Positions 16,059-24,890 of a stretch of DNA of 42,887 nucleotides are shown here, piece by piece. The stretch is from Butyricicoccus sp. GTDB lineage: Bacteria > Bacillota > Clostridia > Oscillospirales > Butyricicoccaceae. The stretch is taken from positions 1 to 42,887 of the forward strand of contig JARIAV010000114.1 of assembly GCA_029257685.1 (NCBI GenBank), given 5' to 3'. A program made the position numbers and the translations under genes. Each line of letters opens with the position of its first letter. Within the stretch, counting starts at the first letter, position 1. A model generated the notes under the pieces. That model was not told the origin of the DNA. It saw only the letters and a list, made by a program, of their open reading frames with translations, and searched no databases.

Positions 16059-18491
16059 TTATCGGATATCATATACGCTTTGCAGGCGCAGGTTTTCCGC
16101 CTTGCCGCGCACGATCTGTACACGCTTGCTGCCGCCGTTGAGGTCAAAATAGTTATCACTCAGCACCAGATCCTCGTTTTCGTTCTGGATCTCCACGCTC
16201 TTTGCGTATGCATCTGCATGTACGGTGATCCAGTCGCCCTCTACCGTATAGGACAGCTTGGGATCTTCGTAGCGGAAATACTTCGGATAGGAGAAGATCA
16301 CCGTACCCTCAGAGAGGACGGTATCCCCATCGCAAGCCTGGAAGCTGACATACTGTGTGAATACATCGATCTCCGGCAGCTCTACCTTATCCATCCATAC
16401 ACTGCTGAGGGCTGGGACCTCCAGCATGGATACATGCTCGGAAAGCACGCGTGCGGATGCATCGCGCACCTGCCACTTGACAGTCACCTTGCGGTCCTCG
16501 CGTGTCTCATTGGCAACATTGAGGCGAATGGACTTCTCATATACGAAGTGCTGACGGTTCATGTTTGCTTCCTGTGTCATCCAGCTTTCTTCCTCACAGG
16601 AGATCAGGATGGGTGCAAAGAAGCGTTTTGCATACGCATGCAGGGCCTTCCAGCGTCCGTGATAGTCGATGGACGACCAGGAGATGACCGGCCAGCAGTC
16701 ATTGAGCTGCCAGTACACGGCACCCATGCAGCGTCCGCGGTTGCGGCGGAAATGCTCCACGCCGTAGCGGATGCCATCCGCCTGAAGCAGCTGAGATGCA
16801 TAGAGCAGCTTGCCAAAGTCGGTCGGGTAGCGGTATGCCTGCTGCATATAGCTCATGATCTTGCCGTTCGCGCCATAGTTGCGCTGGTGCTTTTCCATGA
16901 TATAGGAGAAGATGTTCCAGTCTGCCGGATCGTCGGTAAAGCTCTCAATGGTCTTCTTGCAGGGGAATGCCTGAAAGCCAAATTCCGAGATATAGCGGAA
17001 GAAGAATTTACGATATTCAGAGAATGGGCGGTTGCCATGCCAAACCTTCCAGTAATGTACATCTCCGCGGTCAGGATCGTTCGGATCATCGAAAGAACCG
17101 CCGGAAGACGGGCTTGCCGGCCAGTAGAAGGTATCCGGATCATACTTCTGTAAGGTCTGCGGGATGATGCGCTCATACATAAAGAGATAGTCACGCACCT
17201 CGCTTGGCTTTGTGACCCAGCAGCGTTCGTCCACGAACATTTCCATCTCGTTGTTGCCGCACCACAGACCAAGGGACGCATGGTGACGCAGACGCTTGAT
17301 GTTGTCGATGAACTCCTGTACGATATTTGCTTCAAACTCCGGTGTCAGCTCATAGACCGAGCAGGCGAACATAAAGTCCTGCCATACAACGAGCCCCAGC
17401 TCATCACACTGATCGAAGAACCAATCATCCGGATAGAAGCCGCCGCCCCAGACACGGATGACATTGAAGTTTGCCGCCTTACAGTCCTCCAGCAGCTGAC
17501 GTGTCTTTTCCGGACTTCTGCGTCCCAGCAGATGATCCTCCGGAATATAGTCGGCACCCATCGCAAAGAAGCAGACGCCGTTGACCTCATGGGCAAAACT
17601 TTCGCCCCACTGATCCTTTTCCCGCTGGACGGTCATGGTGCGCAGACCGATGCGGCGCTCCCATGTGTCGCAGGCGATGCCATCGACCAAAAGCTCTGCA
17701 CGCACGGTATAGAGCGGCTGTGCGCCCAGTCCATTCGGCCACCACAATTCAGGAGACTCGATGGTCATGCTGCCGTCCTGTCCATCGGCAAATGTCACGG
17801 TCTGTGCCTTGCCGTCCGGTGCCGTCACAGTCACCTGCCACAGCGCAGACTCACAGTCACATGCCGTCTCAAAGGTCAGCGCAACTGCACCCTCTGTGTG
17901 CTTCTGGCGCACATAGACGCTTTCGATGCGTGCCTTCTCGATGCCCAGCAGCTTGACCGGACGGAAGATACCCGCGTCCGGAAGATGTGCGCCCCAGTCC
18001 CAGCCAAACATATAATGCGCTTTGCGCAGATGCATGAAGCCTTCATAGGTGTCATCGTTTCCGATATTGCCATATTTCTTATATGCTTCTGCAATGTATG
18101 CCAGCGGAGAATGGAAATAGACACGCAGTACATTCTCGCCATCCTGCAAACGATCGGTCACGTCGAATTCCCACTCACGATGCATGTTATATGCCTCGCC
18201 CAGCATTTCGTCGTTCCAGTAGATCGTTGCTACGGTATCCAGTCCGTCAAAGTGCAGGATCGCGCGGTCTGCCTGCAGGATCCCCTGCTCCGGTGTAAAC
18301 CGCAGTTCATACTCATAGTCCTTGTCCATCAGCGCACAGATCGAGTCCTCACGATCCTTCCAGAACGGATCCTGGATCTCTCCGTTACGAAGCAGGTCGG
18401 TATACACCGTTCCCGGCACTTCTGCTGTCTGCCATGCAGCATCTTGTACGCAGCGCATTTTCCAGCCCTGTGACAGGTGCATCTCTTTCAT
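16059..18491 (-). CDS. GH2 beta-mannosidase
   Basis: The 810-residue enzyme has the GH2 order: sugar-binding domain (about 1-180), Ig-like domain, TIM barrel, and C-terminal beta domains. The barrel holds NFNVIRVWGGGFYPDDWFF, the acid/base WCGNNEMEMF (Glu415) and the nucleophile ISEFGFQAFP (Glu503); these are beta-mannosidase-type sequences rather than beta-galactosidase. There is no signal peptide, so it acts in the cytosol, where it would cleave Man-beta-1,4-GlcNAc left after alpha-mannose removal. The frame is open further upstream to 18632, but ATG 18491 has the AGAGG site and gives the normal N-terminus. It follows DUF4432 after a 156-base gap holding a hairpin. Confidence 0.93.
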   Translation of the reverse strand: MKEMHLSQGWKMRCVQDAAWQTAEVPGTVYTDLLRNGEIQDPFWKDREDSICALMDKDYEYELRFTPEQGILQADRAILHFDGLDTVATIYWNDEMLGEAYNMHREWEFDVTDRLQDGENVLRVYFHSPLAYIAEAYKKYGNIGNDDTYEGFMHLRKAHYMFGWDWGAHLPDAGIFRPVKLLGIEKARIESVYVRQKHTEGAVALTFETACDCESALWQVTVTAPDGKAQTVTFADGQDGSMTIESPELWWPNGLGAQPLYTVRAELLVDGIACDTWERRIGLRTMTVQREKDQWGESFAHEVNGVCFFAMGADYIPEDHLLGRRSPEKTRQLLEDCKAANFNVIRVWGGGFYPDDWFFDQCDELGLVVWQDFMFACSVYELTPEFEANIVQEFIDNIKRLRHHASLGLWCGNNEMEMFVDERCWVTKPSEVRDYLFMYERIIPQTLQKYDPDTFYWPASPSSGGSFDDPNDPDRGDVHYWKVWHGNRPFSEYRKFFFRYISEFGFQAFPCKKTIESFTDDPADWNIFSYIMEKHQRNYGANGKIMSYMQQAYRYPTDFGKLLYASQLLQADGIRYGVEHFRRNRGRCMGAVYWQLNDCWPVISWSSIDYHGRWKALHAYAKRFFAPILISCEEESWMTQEANMNRQHFVYEKSIRLNVANETREDRKVTVKWQVRDASARVLSEHVSMLEVPALSSVWMDKVELPEIDVFTQYVSFQACDGDTVLSEGTVIFSYPKYFRYEDPKLSYTVEGDWITVHADAYAKSVEIQNENEDLVLSDNYFDLNGGSKRVQIVRGKAENLRLQSVYDIR

Positions 18492-18569
18492 CGTATCATC
18501 CTCTCGTATTTTTTCGATCGGGAATATCCCTTTCATAATATCGTCTGTTCCACGGGGTTTATTAAGCAA

Positions 18570-18595
18570 AAGAGCGAAGACAATGCTCCGCTCTT
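18570..18595 (-). terminator. Hairpin between DUF4432 and beta-mannosidase genes (possible attenuator)
   Basis: On the minus strand, stem AAGAGCG/CGCTCTT (18595-18589 with 18576-18570) is followed by TTGCTT. The stem is short and the T-run broken, so partial read-through is likely. A TATTAT -10-like box lies downstream, before the beta-mannosidase start. Confidence 0.5.
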
Positions 18596-18647
18596 GAAAA
18601 AATCTGCTTGTCCAGATCACGGCCGAACGCATCCGGCTTCGCGCATT

Positions 18648-19682
18648 TTATTTTGCCTTTTTCCGGATCGCATCGAACGCATCCGGTTCCAAAATACGCA
18701 GTGTCAGCTCCATGGTTTCAGACTGGAACGGCTCCAGATGGTGCAGATCTCCCTGCGCCTCATGATAGGCCCGTCCATATACGCTGGAGTTTGCAGGCTC
18801 CAGACCCAGAACATAGTCGCCGCTCGCCAGAGATTTCCACTGCATGAAATAGGGAAGGTTCTTCTTTGCGAAGGTGATGCACAATCCCAGCCCCAGCTTT
18901 TCATTGAGCACGGCTGCAAAGGTATTGCCATCTTCATCTTCCTCCAGCTCGTGCAGGAACACATACTCCGGCTCATTGTCGATGGGGGCTTCCATGTGAT
19001 CCCACGCATCTACATGCTGTGCAGCCACCGCATCGCGCGGCGTCACCTTGCGGGTCGGCAGGATGATCTCTGTGCCCTCATCGAGCAGCGGATAGCCCAC
19101 ATTGAAATGGTAGAGCAGCATCATCGGCTCCGGTCGGAAGCCCTGATTTTCCACCACATCACAGATCTTGATCTCGTTGTTCGGATAACAGGTGGTGATC
19201 GTGCGCCGCAGTACCATATTTTCTCCGAACAGTTCCGCTTCGCGCATTTCACCATGGATGGACATCTCATATCCATCCTCCGTCCAGCGTGTTGTCACGC
19301 CGGTGTGCTCTGCCGGTGTCGTGCGGATCCGTCCGTGCATGGGGTAATCCTTGTCCGCTGTATGATACGGCGGACAAATATTTTCCAAGCCGCAGGTGAA
19401 CAGCATGCCGCCCATAATGCTGCGCTGTGCTTCCTGCCCATTGGTGTCATAGTGATTGCGCCCCTGCAAGCCGGGCTTGGAGAGGAAGTTGATGTTTGCT
19501 CCGCGATAGGATACCTCTGCCAGATCCAGACACTTGTCCTTCATGACCGTGAACTGAAGTGCTCCGTTCCTGACCATCCAGCCTTCCATGCCCTGTGCGC
19601 GTCCGTCCCCAAAGGTGACGGGCACCACATCAGCCAGCTGGTGCATGTGACCGACTTTCCGTAAAACGTCTTTTGCCTGCAT
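18648..19682 (-). CDS. DUF4432 family aldose 1-epimerase-like protein
   Basis: The 344-residue protein fits the DUF4432 family, a branch of the galactose-mutarotase fold: KDKCLDLAEVSYRGANINFL, GGMLFTCGLENICPP, ADKDYPMHGRIRTTPAE (the conserved HGR) and LLYHFNVGYPLLDEGTE (conserved HxNxGYP). There is no signal peptide. Members are thought to interconvert sugar anomers or epimers, but few have been tested. It lies 14 bases after the binding-protein gene, so it is co-transcribed with the importer and would act on freshly imported or released sugar. The family is secure; the exact reaction is not. Confidence 0.88.
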   Translation of the reverse strand: MQAKDVLRKVGHMHQLADVVPVTFGDGRAQGMEGWMVRNGALQFTVMKDKCLDLAEVSYRGANINFLSKPGLQGRNHYDTNGQEAQRSIMGGMLFTCGLENICPPYHTADKDYPMHGRIRTTPAEHTGVTTRWTEDGYEMSIHGEMREAELFGENMVLRRTITTCYPNNEIKICDVVENQGFRPEPMMLLYHFNVGYPLLDEGTEIILPTRKVTPRDAVAAQHVDAWDHMEAPIDNEPEYVFLHELEEDEDGNTFAAVLNEKLGLGLCITFAKKNLPYFMQWKSLASGDYVLGLEPANSSVYGRAYHEAQGDLHHLEPFQSETMELTLRILEPDAFDAIRKKAK

Positions 19683-19696
19683 ATTTTATCAATCCT

Positions 19697-21193
19697 TTAC
19701 TTTGCAGCCTTCCATTCGTCGATCTGACGCTGCATCTCGTCGATCACCTTCTGGATCCCGGTCGCTTCCAGCTTCTTCTGCATCTGCGCGAGATAATCAG
19801 CCGGCTCTACGCTGCCCGTGTACAGAGCTCTGCCGAACTCATCGAGTACATTGCGGAAGCCTGCGACCTCAGTGCTGACCGGATCGAGGTTGAAGTCAAA
19901 TCCGAAGGAGGGTGCTTCATCTGCGGTATCATTGAATTCCTTGAAGGTCGCCCACTTATCGATCGGCTCATTGTCCATAACGTAGGTGCTGAACAGACCG
20001 CCCTGTACCCAGTACGGAACGGAGTAGTCCTTACGCTTTTCTTCATTGAGCTTGACCTTGCAGTCATAGATATAGGGCTTGCCTTCCGCAGCCTTCAGTT
20101 CTGCTTCATCCACTGGTACCTTATCCCAGTGTACACCTTCTATGCCATAATTCAAGAGGTTTCTGAGATATTGATCGGTATTGATGAGATTGAGCAATTC
20201 CACTGCCTTCTCCGGATGCTTGGTATTCTTGTTGATGGCAGTCAGCGCACCGCGTGCAGAGCCATTGGTCACCTGCGGATCCATGATGGAGCTTGCAACG
20301 ACTTCATAGCCCAGATCCTTGCTCCAGATGAGCTCGGCATACGGCTGACCGTCGCCCTTGGTCACGAAACGCTTGATGGACTTGTCATCGCTTGTGGTTG
20401 CGGCATCCTTGTTGATGTAGCCGTCCTTATAATACTTGCGCATGGTGTTGAGGGTAGACTGCATCTTTTCGGTCTGCAGCACGTTCTTCACCACGAGATC
20501 CTTGTCGCCGTACTCAACACCGACCGGATCCTGGATCTTATCCATGTAAGTCGGTGCGGTATAGTCACGGGTCAGATAGAGCGGTACGACATTGGGCTCA
20601 TTTTCCTTGATGAGCTTGAGCCACGGCTCCAGATCCTCCAGCGTGTGCAGATCCTGATACGGGATGTTGTACTTATCCACATATTCCTTGGTAAATACCC
20701 ACATCATGTTCGTACCGATCTCCTTCTCGCTCGGTACGCCATAGATCTTGCCATTCACCTTGGCAGCCTCCCAGAAGCGAGGATCGACTGCATCGAAAAC
20801 TTCCTTGCCCTGATTCTGGAGCAGTTCGTCCAGTTCGAGGAACGCGCCCTTGTTTACGTTTTGCAGATAGTCGTTTGCCCAAGAAGATGTAAAGCACAGA
20901 TCCCAAGTATCACCGGTGTTGATGATGACCTGCATCTTCTGGTTGTAGTCACCCCAGCCAACATAGTTGACCTTGAGCTTTACACCGATCTTGTTCATGG
21001 TGTACTCGTTGACCTTATCGATGACCATCTGCGCATCCTTCTGCGCGTCACCGACCTGATACCATACGAGCTCGACGACCTCGTCGCCATTTTCGTTGGT
21101 CTCTGCCTTGCTTCCACATCCGGCCAGCATACCAGCCGTCATGGTTGCCGCGCAGCCCATCGCCACCGCGCGTTTCCAAAATCCGTTTTTCAT
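19697..21193 (-). CDS. ABC transporter extracellular sugar-binding lipoprotein (LplA/YtcQ type)
   Basis: The 498-residue protein starts with a lipoprotein signal whose lipobox is LAGC (MTAGMLAGCGSK). The mature part has the LplA-like pattern (NTGDTWDLCFTSSW; GVPSEKEIGTNMMWVFTKEY) and ends with the C-terminal region common to these proteins, formerly called DUF3502 (ALYTGSVEPADYL). Such proteins deliver large or branched oligosaccharides to LplB/LplC channels. AGGAGG lies upstream of the ATG. Two permease genes precede it directly. In this locus a mannose-rich N-glycan oligosaccharide is the likely ligand, by context only. Confidence 0.93.
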   Translation of the reverse strand: MKNGFWKRAVAMGCAATMTAGMLAGCGSKAETNENGDEVVELVWYQVGDAQKDAQMVIDKVNEYTMNKIGVKLKVNYVGWGDYNQKMQVIINTGDTWDLCFTSSWANDYLQNVNKGAFLELDELLQNQGKEVFDAVDPRFWEAAKVNGKIYGVPSEKEIGTNMMWVFTKEYVDKYNIPYQDLHTLEDLEPWLKLIKENEPNVVPLYLTRDYTAPTYMDKIQDPVGVEYGDKDLVVKNVLQTEKMQSTLNTMRKYYKDGYINKDAATTSDDKSIKRFVTKGDGQPYAELIWSKDLGYEVVASSIMDPQVTNGSARGALTAINKNTKHPEKAVELLNLINTDQYLRNLLNYGIEGVHWDKVPVDEAELKAAEGKPYIYDCKVKLNEEKRKDYSVPYWVQGGLFSTYVMDNEPIDKWATFKEFNDTADEAPSFGFDFNLDPVSTEVAGFRNVLDEFGRALYTGSVEPADYLAQMQKKLEATGIQKVIDEMQRQIDEWKAAK

Positions 21194-21213
21194 TGTGAAA
21201 TACCTCCTGCTTT

Positions 21214-22176
21214 TTATTCCTTAACTGCGCCAATGGTCAGGCCATTGACAAAATATCTCTGGAAGAATGGATATGCGAAGATGATCGGCAGCGTCGAGAT
21301 AACAACGATCGCCATTTTGATGGTCTCCTTGGGCAGATTTGCCGCTGCGGTAATGCCATCGATACCCATCATCGCCTTGTTGCTGATGAGGAAGTCCATC
21401 GAGCTCTCGATCTTGATGAGCAGATACTGGAGCGGGATGAGATCCTGATTGTCGATATACATCATGGCGTTGAACCAGTCGTTCCAATATCCCAGCGTGA
21501 GGAACAGGCCGATGGTCGCAAGCCCCGGAAGTGCCATGGGGATGACGATCTTGAAGAACAGACGCCACTCCGAGGCCCCGTCGATCTTCGCAGACTCTAC
21601 GACGGCATCCGGAATACTGGTCTTGAAGAAGGTGCGCAGTACGATGATATTGAACGAGTTCATGCACAGCGGCAGGATCAGTGCCCAAATGGTATCCTTG
21701 AGCATCAGCACCTTGGTCACGACCAGATAGTTTGCGATCATGCCGCCCGAAAACAGCATGGGGATGGTGATGACCTTGGTGAAAAAGGAGCGATATGCAT
21801 AGGTCTTGCGTGAAAGCGCGTATGCATAGGTACCAATGAGGAACAGACCGATCACCGTACCCAGCACTGTGACCAGAATGGTCACGCCATAGCTGCGCAG
21901 GATGCTTTCCCCAGATTCCAGAATATAATTGTACGCATGCAGGCTCCATTTCTCCGGAATGAATCGATATCCATTCATTGCCAGTGCATTTTCATCGGTC
22001 AGTGAGATGATGATGACGAAGATGAACGGGATCACACTGATAAGTGAGAGCAGGATCATGATCGCATTGAACAGCACATTGGTGGGCTTGCGGATCATGC
22101 TGTATTCGCTTCGAACAGCCTCCTGCTGCTGCAATCGCTTTTCCCGATTGCGCGCCTGCCATTTTTCTTTGAGCAT
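21214..22176 (-). CDS. lplC: ABC transporter permease, LplC/YtcP type
   Basis: The 320-residue membrane protein has six spans and the EAA loop VVESAKIDGASEWRLFFKIV followed by IPMALPG. A basic cytosolic N-terminus (KEKWQARNREKRLQQQEAV) and a YFVNGLTIGAVKE ending are typical of LplC. It pairs with LplB, whose gene is 15 bases upstream, to make the channel. The ribosome site GAGGAGG is strong. As with the other importer, no ATPase is encoded nearby, so a shared MsmX-like ATPase is presumed. Confidence 0.93.
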   Translation of the reverse strand: MLKEKWQARNREKRLQQQEAVRSEYSMIRKPTNVLFNAIMILLSLISVIPFIFVIIISLTDENALAMNGYRFIPEKWSLHAYNYILESGESILRSYGVTILVTVLGTVIGLFLIGTYAYALSRKTYAYRSFFTKVITIPMLFSGGMIANYLVVTKVLMLKDTIWALILPLCMNSFNIIVLRTFFKTSIPDAVVESAKIDGASEWRLFFKIVIPMALPGLATIGLFLTLGYWNDWFNAMMYIDNQDLIPLQYLLIKIESSMDFLISNKAMMGIDGITAAANLPKETIKMAIVVISTLPIIFAYPFFQRYFVNGLTIGAVKE

Positions 22177-22191
22177 TGTGTTTCCCTCCTC

Positions 22192-23136
22192 TTAGAACAG
22201 TGCATTTTCCTGATCCACCTTGGAGACCAGCTTATTGGCAGCCAGGATCAGGACAAAGCCGACTGTGGACTGGAACAATGCAGCCGCGGAGCTCATACCG
22301 ATCTCGCCATTGGTTTTGAGCGCACGGAAAATATAAGTATCGAGTACGTTGGTCACCGGATACAGCGGGCCGGAGTCACGTGGCAGCTGATAGAACAGAC
22401 CGAAATCTGCCTTGAAGATACCGCCGACTGCCATAATGAGCAGGATCAGCACGACCGGACGCAGGAGCGGCAAGGTGATGTAGCAGATCTGCTGCCACTT
22501 GGTCGCGCCGTCGATGACAGCCGCCTCATAGTAGGTCTTATCGATGCCGCAGATGGACGCAAGATATACAACGGTGTTATAGCCGATGCCCTTCCACTGG
22601 CTCATGAAAATGATGATGAACGGCCAGAACGCGGACTCGGTGTACCAGGATACCCCTTCATAGCCAAGCTGCTGGAGCAGTACATTGAAGTAACCCTTCT
22701 CCGGACTGAGGAAGGCATACACACAATAGCTGACAACGACCCAGGACAAGAAGTACGGCAGGAACATCGAGCTTTGGTAGATCTTTGCCATGCCCTTGTT
22801 GCGCAGTTCGTTGAGCATCAGAGCGACAATGATCGGCAGGACGATGCCCAGTACGATGAAGCACGCATTGTACAGAATGGTGTTGCGCACGATGAGCCAT
22901 GCATCACCGCTGCTGAACAGGAACTTAAAGTTGTCCAGTCCCACAAACTTACTGGTGATCAGGCTCTCAAAGAAGCCGCCGGACAGACGATACTGCTTGA
23001 ACGCAACCAGCACGCCAAAGAGCGGCAGATAAGCGAACAACAGGAACCATACCGCACCGGGCAGACTCAGCAAAAACAGTTCTTTGTTTGCCTTGAAGCG
23101 TGCCAGCGCACCTGTCTTCTTTCCTTTCTTTTCCAT
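22192..23136 (-). CDS. lplB: ABC transporter permease, LplB type
   Basis: About 314 residues with six spans; the first is LFLLSLPGAVWFLLFAYLPL and the EAA loop is YYEAAVIDGATKWQQICYIT then LPLLRPV. The open frame runs further upstream to 23367, but that part overlaps the end of the response-regulator gene and a terminator. ATG 23136 has a perfect AGGAGG site and gives the normal N-terminus. It is the first gene of the importer/DUF4432 unit. Confidence 0.93.
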   Translation of the reverse strand: MEKKGKKTGALARFKANKELFLLSLPGAVWFLLFAYLPLFGVLVAFKQYRLSGGFFESLITSKFVGLDNFKFLFSSGDAWLIVRNTILYNACFIVLGIVLPIIVALMLNELRNKGMAKIYQSSMFLPYFLSWVVVSYCVYAFLSPEKGYFNVLLQQLGYEGVSWYTESAFWPFIIIFMSQWKGIGYNTVVYLASICGIDKTYYEAAVIDGATKWQQICYITLPLLRPVVLILLIMAVGGIFKADFGLFYQLPRDSGPLYPVTNVLDTYIFRALKTNGEIGMSSAAALFQSTVGFVLILAANKLVSKVDQENALF

Positions 23137-23196
23137 ATTGTTTCCTCCTTTTGAGACACCAGTACGACCGAGAACGGTCAGAACCATGTTTCTTAT

Positions 23197-23227
23197 ACTA
23201 TAAATATTACCTGAAGGCCCGCCAAAG
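23197..23227 (-). promoter_or_regulatory. Promoter region of the LplB-LplC importer unit
   Basis: On the minus strand TATAGT (-10, 23197-23202) is preceded at 18 bases by a weak TTTGGC. The nine bases CCGCCAAAG (plus strand 23219-23227) also occur at the GH85 promoter. A weak -35 box suggests an activator, for which the YesN-like regulator is the obvious candidate. Confidence 0.45.
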
Positions 23228-23285
23228 TTCGAGTAGAAATGTTTTAGGTTTGTTGTACATTTTATAGGAAGATGGACATAAAAAA

Positions 23286-23340
23286 TGGACAAATCCATGG
23301 CAGGAAAACTAGAATTTTTCCACTTGCCATAATTTGTCCA
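23286..23340 (-). terminator. Long intrinsic terminator after the YesN-like gene
   Basis: Arms TGGACAAA/TTTGTCCA, ATGGCA/TGCCAT and GGAAAA/TTTTCC stack into one long imperfect hairpin. On the minus strand it runs into TTTTTT. It starts 24 bases after the response-regulator stop codon. Confidence 0.85.
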
Positions 23341-23363
23341 CTTTGCCGCCTCGTCGAGCGGGA

Positions 23364-24890
23364 TCAATATTTTTTCATACTGCGCAGAGAAGCCGGAGAG
23401 ACCCCGTAATACTGCTTGAACTTGCGATAAAAGTAGCTCGTATCCGGATATCCGACCTCCTGTGCGATATCGTTGATTTTCAGATTGGTATGCAGGATCA
23501 GCTCGCGCGCCTTTTCGATCTTGGTATTGCTCAGGAATTGGTTGAAGGTACAGCCGACCTCCTTCTGGAAGATCTGTCCCAGATAAGAGGTGTTCATGTG
23601 GTACTTATAGGAGAGCATCTTGAGGTTCATATTCTCCTTATAATTTTCCTGCACCTCGCGCATGATCTGGCGCACGACCGGTGTATATTGAGACTTTTCT
23701 GCGTGCAGCTGGGTAATGATCGCTGTGATCTCCAGCATCAGCATGGTGCGCAGGGCAAAAATATCCCGCGCCCGATAGATCTTTTCGATCATCTCGGACA
23801 GTCCCTGCGTCTCAGAGGCCTGATCGATCTGATATTCCACCTTGATATCCTGCAGCAGCATCACGATCTTGAGGACGATCTGATAGGGCACATCCACATC
23901 CACCTCGGATTGCAGATGCCCGATAAAGAGATCCTCCAGATATTGCAGTGCATCGTCCTGATCCTTATTGAGGATGCTCTTGCGCAGACGTGCCTGATCG
24001 ATCGCAATATCCGAAGCGCGGCGGCTGCGGATATGCTCCTCTGTAAGGCACTGTCCATACCCACTCAAGATGCGGTATCGCTGCAAATGGTACGCCATAC
24101 GGTAGCTGTCCGGCAAAGCCTCACAGCTGCCGACTGCCGCGCCGATGGTGATGAAGCTCATGATGCCCTGATCGCTTTCCAGCGCATCCTGAAAGTCACT
24201 CAGCAGCTTTTTTGCCCATTCCTCGTCCTTGTCCTCCGTGCAATACAGGAACAGCACCATGGCCTCTGCCGTCAGATGGATGACATACACATCCGGTATC
24301 ATGCCTCGCAGGACACGCTTGATATGCTCAATGCCGCTCGCTTCTCCCAGCGTATCGAGATCCATACGCATGATCGCCGTATAGATCTGCTGTCCTGTGT
24401 GCAGCTCAGGCAGTTCCAGACAGAATCGCTGCCGCTCCCTTGGCTCCATCTTACCGCTCAGGAATTTGAGCCATGTGATCTTATCATCCGCGCGTTCATT
24501 TTTCTGCGCGTCGATCTCATCCAAATGCTGTGCGGCATTGACGAGGGCCTGTGTCAGATGCACTTCGTCGATGGGCTTGAGGATATAGTCCTCGACATCC
24601 AGCTTGAGTGCCGAACGTGCATATTCAAAGTCATCGGCTCCGGACAGGATGAGGCAGCGGGTGCGTGCGCTCTGCTCCCGCACGGCGCGGATCAGTGCGA
24701 TACCGTCCATCTCCGGCATTTCCACATCGGTCACAATGAGATCGACCGGCTCCCGCTCGATGCAGTCCAGAGCCTCCCGCCCATTGTGCGCCATGTGGAT
24801 GACCTGCATATCCAGCGCCTCCCAATCGATGAGATAGCGCAATCCCTGCAGGATCAGTTCTTCATCTTCTACCAACGCAACTCGCTTCAT
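23364..24890 (-). CDS. yesN: AraC-type response regulator (YesN-like)
   Basis: The 508-residue protein has an N-terminal receiver domain with acidic pocket VEDEE, phospho-acceptor Asp55 (LIVTDVEMPEMDG) and Lys105 (YILKPID). A long middle region follows, and the last 100 residues form two AraC helix-turn-helix units (NMNLKMLSYKYHMNTSYLGQ; KINDIAQEVGYPDTSYFYRK). YesN-type regulators activate nearby glycan genes after phosphorylation by their YesM partner. The start overlaps the kinase gene's stop by an ATGA. It probably activates the importer and hydrolase promoters in this locus. Confidence 0.94.
   Translation of the reverse strand: MKRVALVEDEELILQGLRYLIDWEALDMQVIHMAHNGREALDCIEREPVDLIVTDVEMPEMDGIALIRAVREQSARTRCLILSGADDFEYARSALKLDVEDYILKPIDEVHLTQALVNAAQHLDEIDAQKNERADDKITWLKFLSGKMEPRERQRFCLELPELHTGQQIYTAIMRMDLDTLGEASGIEHIKRVLRGMIPDVYVIHLTAEAMVLFLYCTEDKDEEWAKKLLSDFQDALESDQGIMSFITIGAAVGSCEALPDSYRMAYHLQRYRILSGYGQCLTEEHIRSRRASDIAIDQARLRKSILNKDQDDALQYLEDLFIGHLQSEVDVDVPYQIVLKIVMLLQDIKVEYQIDQASETQGLSEMIEKIYRARDIFALRTMLMLEITAIITQLHAEKSQYTPVVRQIMREVQENYKENMNLKMLSYKYHMNTSYLGQIFQKEVGCTFNQFLSNTKIEKARELILHTNLKINDIAQEVGYPDTSYFYRKFKQYYGVSPASLRSMKKY

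Noticed and set aside
15018-17153. A 711-codon plus-strand frame
   Set aside because: It is antisense to the kinase and beta-mannosidase genes, with no family features or ribosome site.
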